Shown here: positions 63,002-64,000 of the stretch, one piece after another
How positions within the stretch are numbered: position 1 is the stretch's first letter
How the letters are laid out: each line of letters opens with the position of its first letter
DNA from: Bacillota bacterium
GTDB lineage: Bacteria; Bacillota; Bacilli; Alicyclobacillales; SLC66
Assembly: GCA_021846285.1 (NCBI GenBank)
Contig: JAJZCB010000001.1
Location: 1 to 64,000, forward strand
Length of the DNA: 64,000 nt
Direction of reading: 5' to 3'
Program-made: the position numbers and the translations under genes
Notes under the pieces: model-generated
What the model was told of the DNA's origin: nothing
Databases searched by the model: none
The model's input: the letters and a program-made list of their open reading frames with translations, nothing else

Positions 63002-63196
63002 ATGCCACTGATTCAAATCATGCTCCTGGAGGGTCGGGACGGTCAAAAAAAGCAGCGGCTGATCGAAGAAGTAACGATAGCCGTGAGCAGGACATTAGAG
63101 GTTGATCCTACTTCGATTCGCGTCATTTTGCAGGAGATTCCACCTGCGCATTGGGCAGTGGGCGGCGTACCCATTAATAAGAGGAAAACCGTCTGA
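63002..63196 (+). CDS. 4-oxalocrotonate tautomerase
   Basis: A 64-residue tautomerase of the XylH/DmpI type. It begins MPLIQIMLLEGRDGQKKQRL, so Pro1 becomes the catalytic N-terminus after Met removal, and has VTIAVSRTLEVDPTSIRVIL and PPAHWAVGGVP, containing the usual active-site Arg and Trp. It converts the enol of 4-oxalocrotonate to the keto form for the decarboxylase encoded upstream. It is the last gene of the first operon. The ribosome site AAGGAG is rather far (13 bases) from ATG 63002. Confidence 0.92.
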   Translation: MPLIQIMLLEGRDGQKKQRLIEEVTIAVSRTLEVDPTSIRVILQEIPPAHWAVGGVPINKRKTV

Positions 63197-63248
63197 CATC
63201 CTTGGCGCAACCAATCCTGCCGCAAATCCATTAGGGAAAATAACAAAA

Positions 63249-63322
63249 GATTCATATGAATCGACAGTATCCGGTCCAGATGGGCCATGGTACAATATCG
63301 GCAAAATATAAAGCGCTTTCAT
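63249..63322 (+). promoter_or_regulatory. Promoter/operator P2, twin of P1
   Basis: Perfect palindrome GATTCATATGAATC (63249-63262), TATCCG at -35 (63268-63273), TACAAT at -10 (63291-63296) and cre-like ATAAAGCGCTTTCAT (63308-63322). Palindrome-to--10 (41 bases) and -10-to-cre (17 bases) distances equal those of P1 at 56599-56671. Confidence 0.78.
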
Positions 63323-63438
63323 TCCGGGGGTTGGATGATGATGACCCTTGCTCAACCCGGCCCACGAGAGTCCGACGGGATTAACGCAAGTAAAATCGAA
63401 TATGCCGGTAGGGCCATCCGTGAAATTGGGGGCGACCA

Positions 63439-63846
63439 ATGGTGTTGCAGCACACAGGGGTGTTGTTTGAAAAATGGAAGTCTGCACTGTATAACTGGTT
63501 TCGATTTCCCGAATCTGCACTCGGGGAGACAAAGCGTATCGGCAGTCGAGTTTGTCTCATAGATGACCTATCAGAAGGTGAAAAGGCGTTCGTGATTGTA
63601 GAGGGACGACCAGTGTTGCTGAAACGAATCGGTCTTGAAGTGAAGGTATTTCAAGGATGGTGCCCACATCAAGGGTATTCGCTTGGGAACGCAGAGGTAA
63701 ACGGTTGTGTACTGAAATGCAGAGCTCACTTATGGGAATATGATATGCGAACCGGCAAGGGAATTTCCCCGCGAAATTCTAGATTGCGCACGTTTCCCGT
63801 TACGGTGGATGCAGTCGGGCAAGTATTCGTGGACGTGGGCGATTGA
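63439..63846 (+). CDS. Rieske ferredoxin of a toluene/phenol monooxygenase type
   Basis: A 135-residue protein whose C-terminal two thirds is a Rieske domain: FQGWCPHQGYSLGNAEVNGC followed by VLKCRAHLWEYDMRTGKGI. The two Cys-x-His / Cys-x2-His ligand pairs are intact, and the CRAHLW sequence with TGKGISP is typical of TmoC, the ferredoxin of toluene-4-monooxygenase. It passes electrons from the reductase to the diiron hydroxylase. The first 44 residues are not part of the domain, and the start at ATG 63439 is uncertain. It is the first recognised gene after P2; a short overlapping frame from about 63335 is unexplained. Confidence 0.82.
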   Translation: MVLQHTGVLFEKWKSALYNWFRFPESALGETKRIGSRVCLIDDLSEGEKAFVIVEGRPVLLKRIGLEVKVFQGWCPHQGYSLGNAEVNGCVLKCRAHLWEYDMRTGKGISPRNSRLRTFPVTVDAVGQVFVDVGD

Positions 63847-63961
63847 ACGAGTAGCGGCGCAATTGGATACGGTCGAATGGCGCGACGGACACAAAGGGAA
63901 CCCTGTTTGGGCCGCTATGGTGGGGCCCCCTTAACCGCTGCCAGAGAGGAAGTGAATAGAA

Positions 63962-64000
63962 ATGGGCATCAACGGTCTAGAAGCGGATTCATACACGATT
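63962..64000 (+). CDS. Start of the next gene, cut by the window edge
   Basis: ATG 63962 with GAGAGGAAG upstream opens a frame (MGINGLEADSYTI) that runs off the window. From its position after a TmoC-like ferredoxin it may be a monooxygenase component, but 13 residues do not identify it. Confidence 0.5.
   Translation, partial: MGINGLEADSYTI

Overview
The window looks like a chromosomal segment of a Gram-positive, moderately GC-rich member of the Bacilli, most likely an Alicyclobacillaceae-type organism. The clues are two classic Bacilli gene orders, cggR-gapA-pgk-tpiA-gpmI-eno and secG-esterase-rnr-smpB-ssrA, together with a rpoN gene, a CggR-type operator and a tmRNA with a Bacillus-like tag. 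The taxonomic placement is inferred from gene order and protein likeness, not from a search.

Layout. 1-6.7 kb: an IS3 remnant, a membrane flavin module (FMN-binding protein, ApbE flavin transferase, RnfD-like protein), a tandem pair of an unknown ~180-residue protein, a small membrane exporter, a HAD phosphatase and an alpha/beta hydrolase. 6.7-15.05 kb: a gene-poor patch with direct repeats, gene fragments, a lone peptide-binding lipoprotein, a methyltransferase, HicBA, a third copy of the unknown protein and an ART-like toxin/antitoxin pair. It ends at a tRNA-Arg(CCG) whose 3' end is found again twice to the left, so much of it is probably a decayed tRNA-anchored island. 15.3-42.1 kb: core chromosome, with an L,D-transpeptidase, a ProC/ComER-like reductase, rpoN, the CggR-controlled lower-glycolysis operon, three transporters, secG, RNase R, PEP carboxykinase, SmpB and tmRNA. 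RNase R, a PfkB kinase and SmpB here all carry in-frame tandem repeats.

42.1-56.2 kb: an integrated element starting just after ssrA. Its cargo is a TIR-domain/membrane-protein pair and a type III restriction-modification system. Its backbone is a RadC-like protein, a CRESS-virus-like Rep (HUH endonuclease plus superfamily 3 helicase), an FtsK-like ATPase, small accessory proteins, a helix-turn-helix regulator and a large serine recombinase. Directly upstream of rep is a stem-loop whose loop, read on the rep strand, holds CAGTATTAC, fitting the NANTATTAC nick site of eukaryotic CRESS-DNA viruses. This is the most striking finding in the window.

56.6-64 kb: a catechol meta-cleavage lower pathway (semialdehyde dehydrogenase, hydratase, acylating acetaldehyde dehydrogenase, aldolase, oxalocrotonate decarboxylase, tautomerase). 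It is preceded by a phenol-hydroxylase-type reductase and followed by a second operon that opens with a toluene-monooxygenase-type Rieske ferredoxin. The two operons have nearly superimposable promoters: an ATTC-GAAT palindrome, a TACAAT -10 box and a cre-like site at identical spacing. They therefore appear to be co-regulated, with an activator and CcpA-type catabolite repression. Monooxygenase hydroxylase subunits, the ring-cleavage dioxygenase and the regulator are not in the window.
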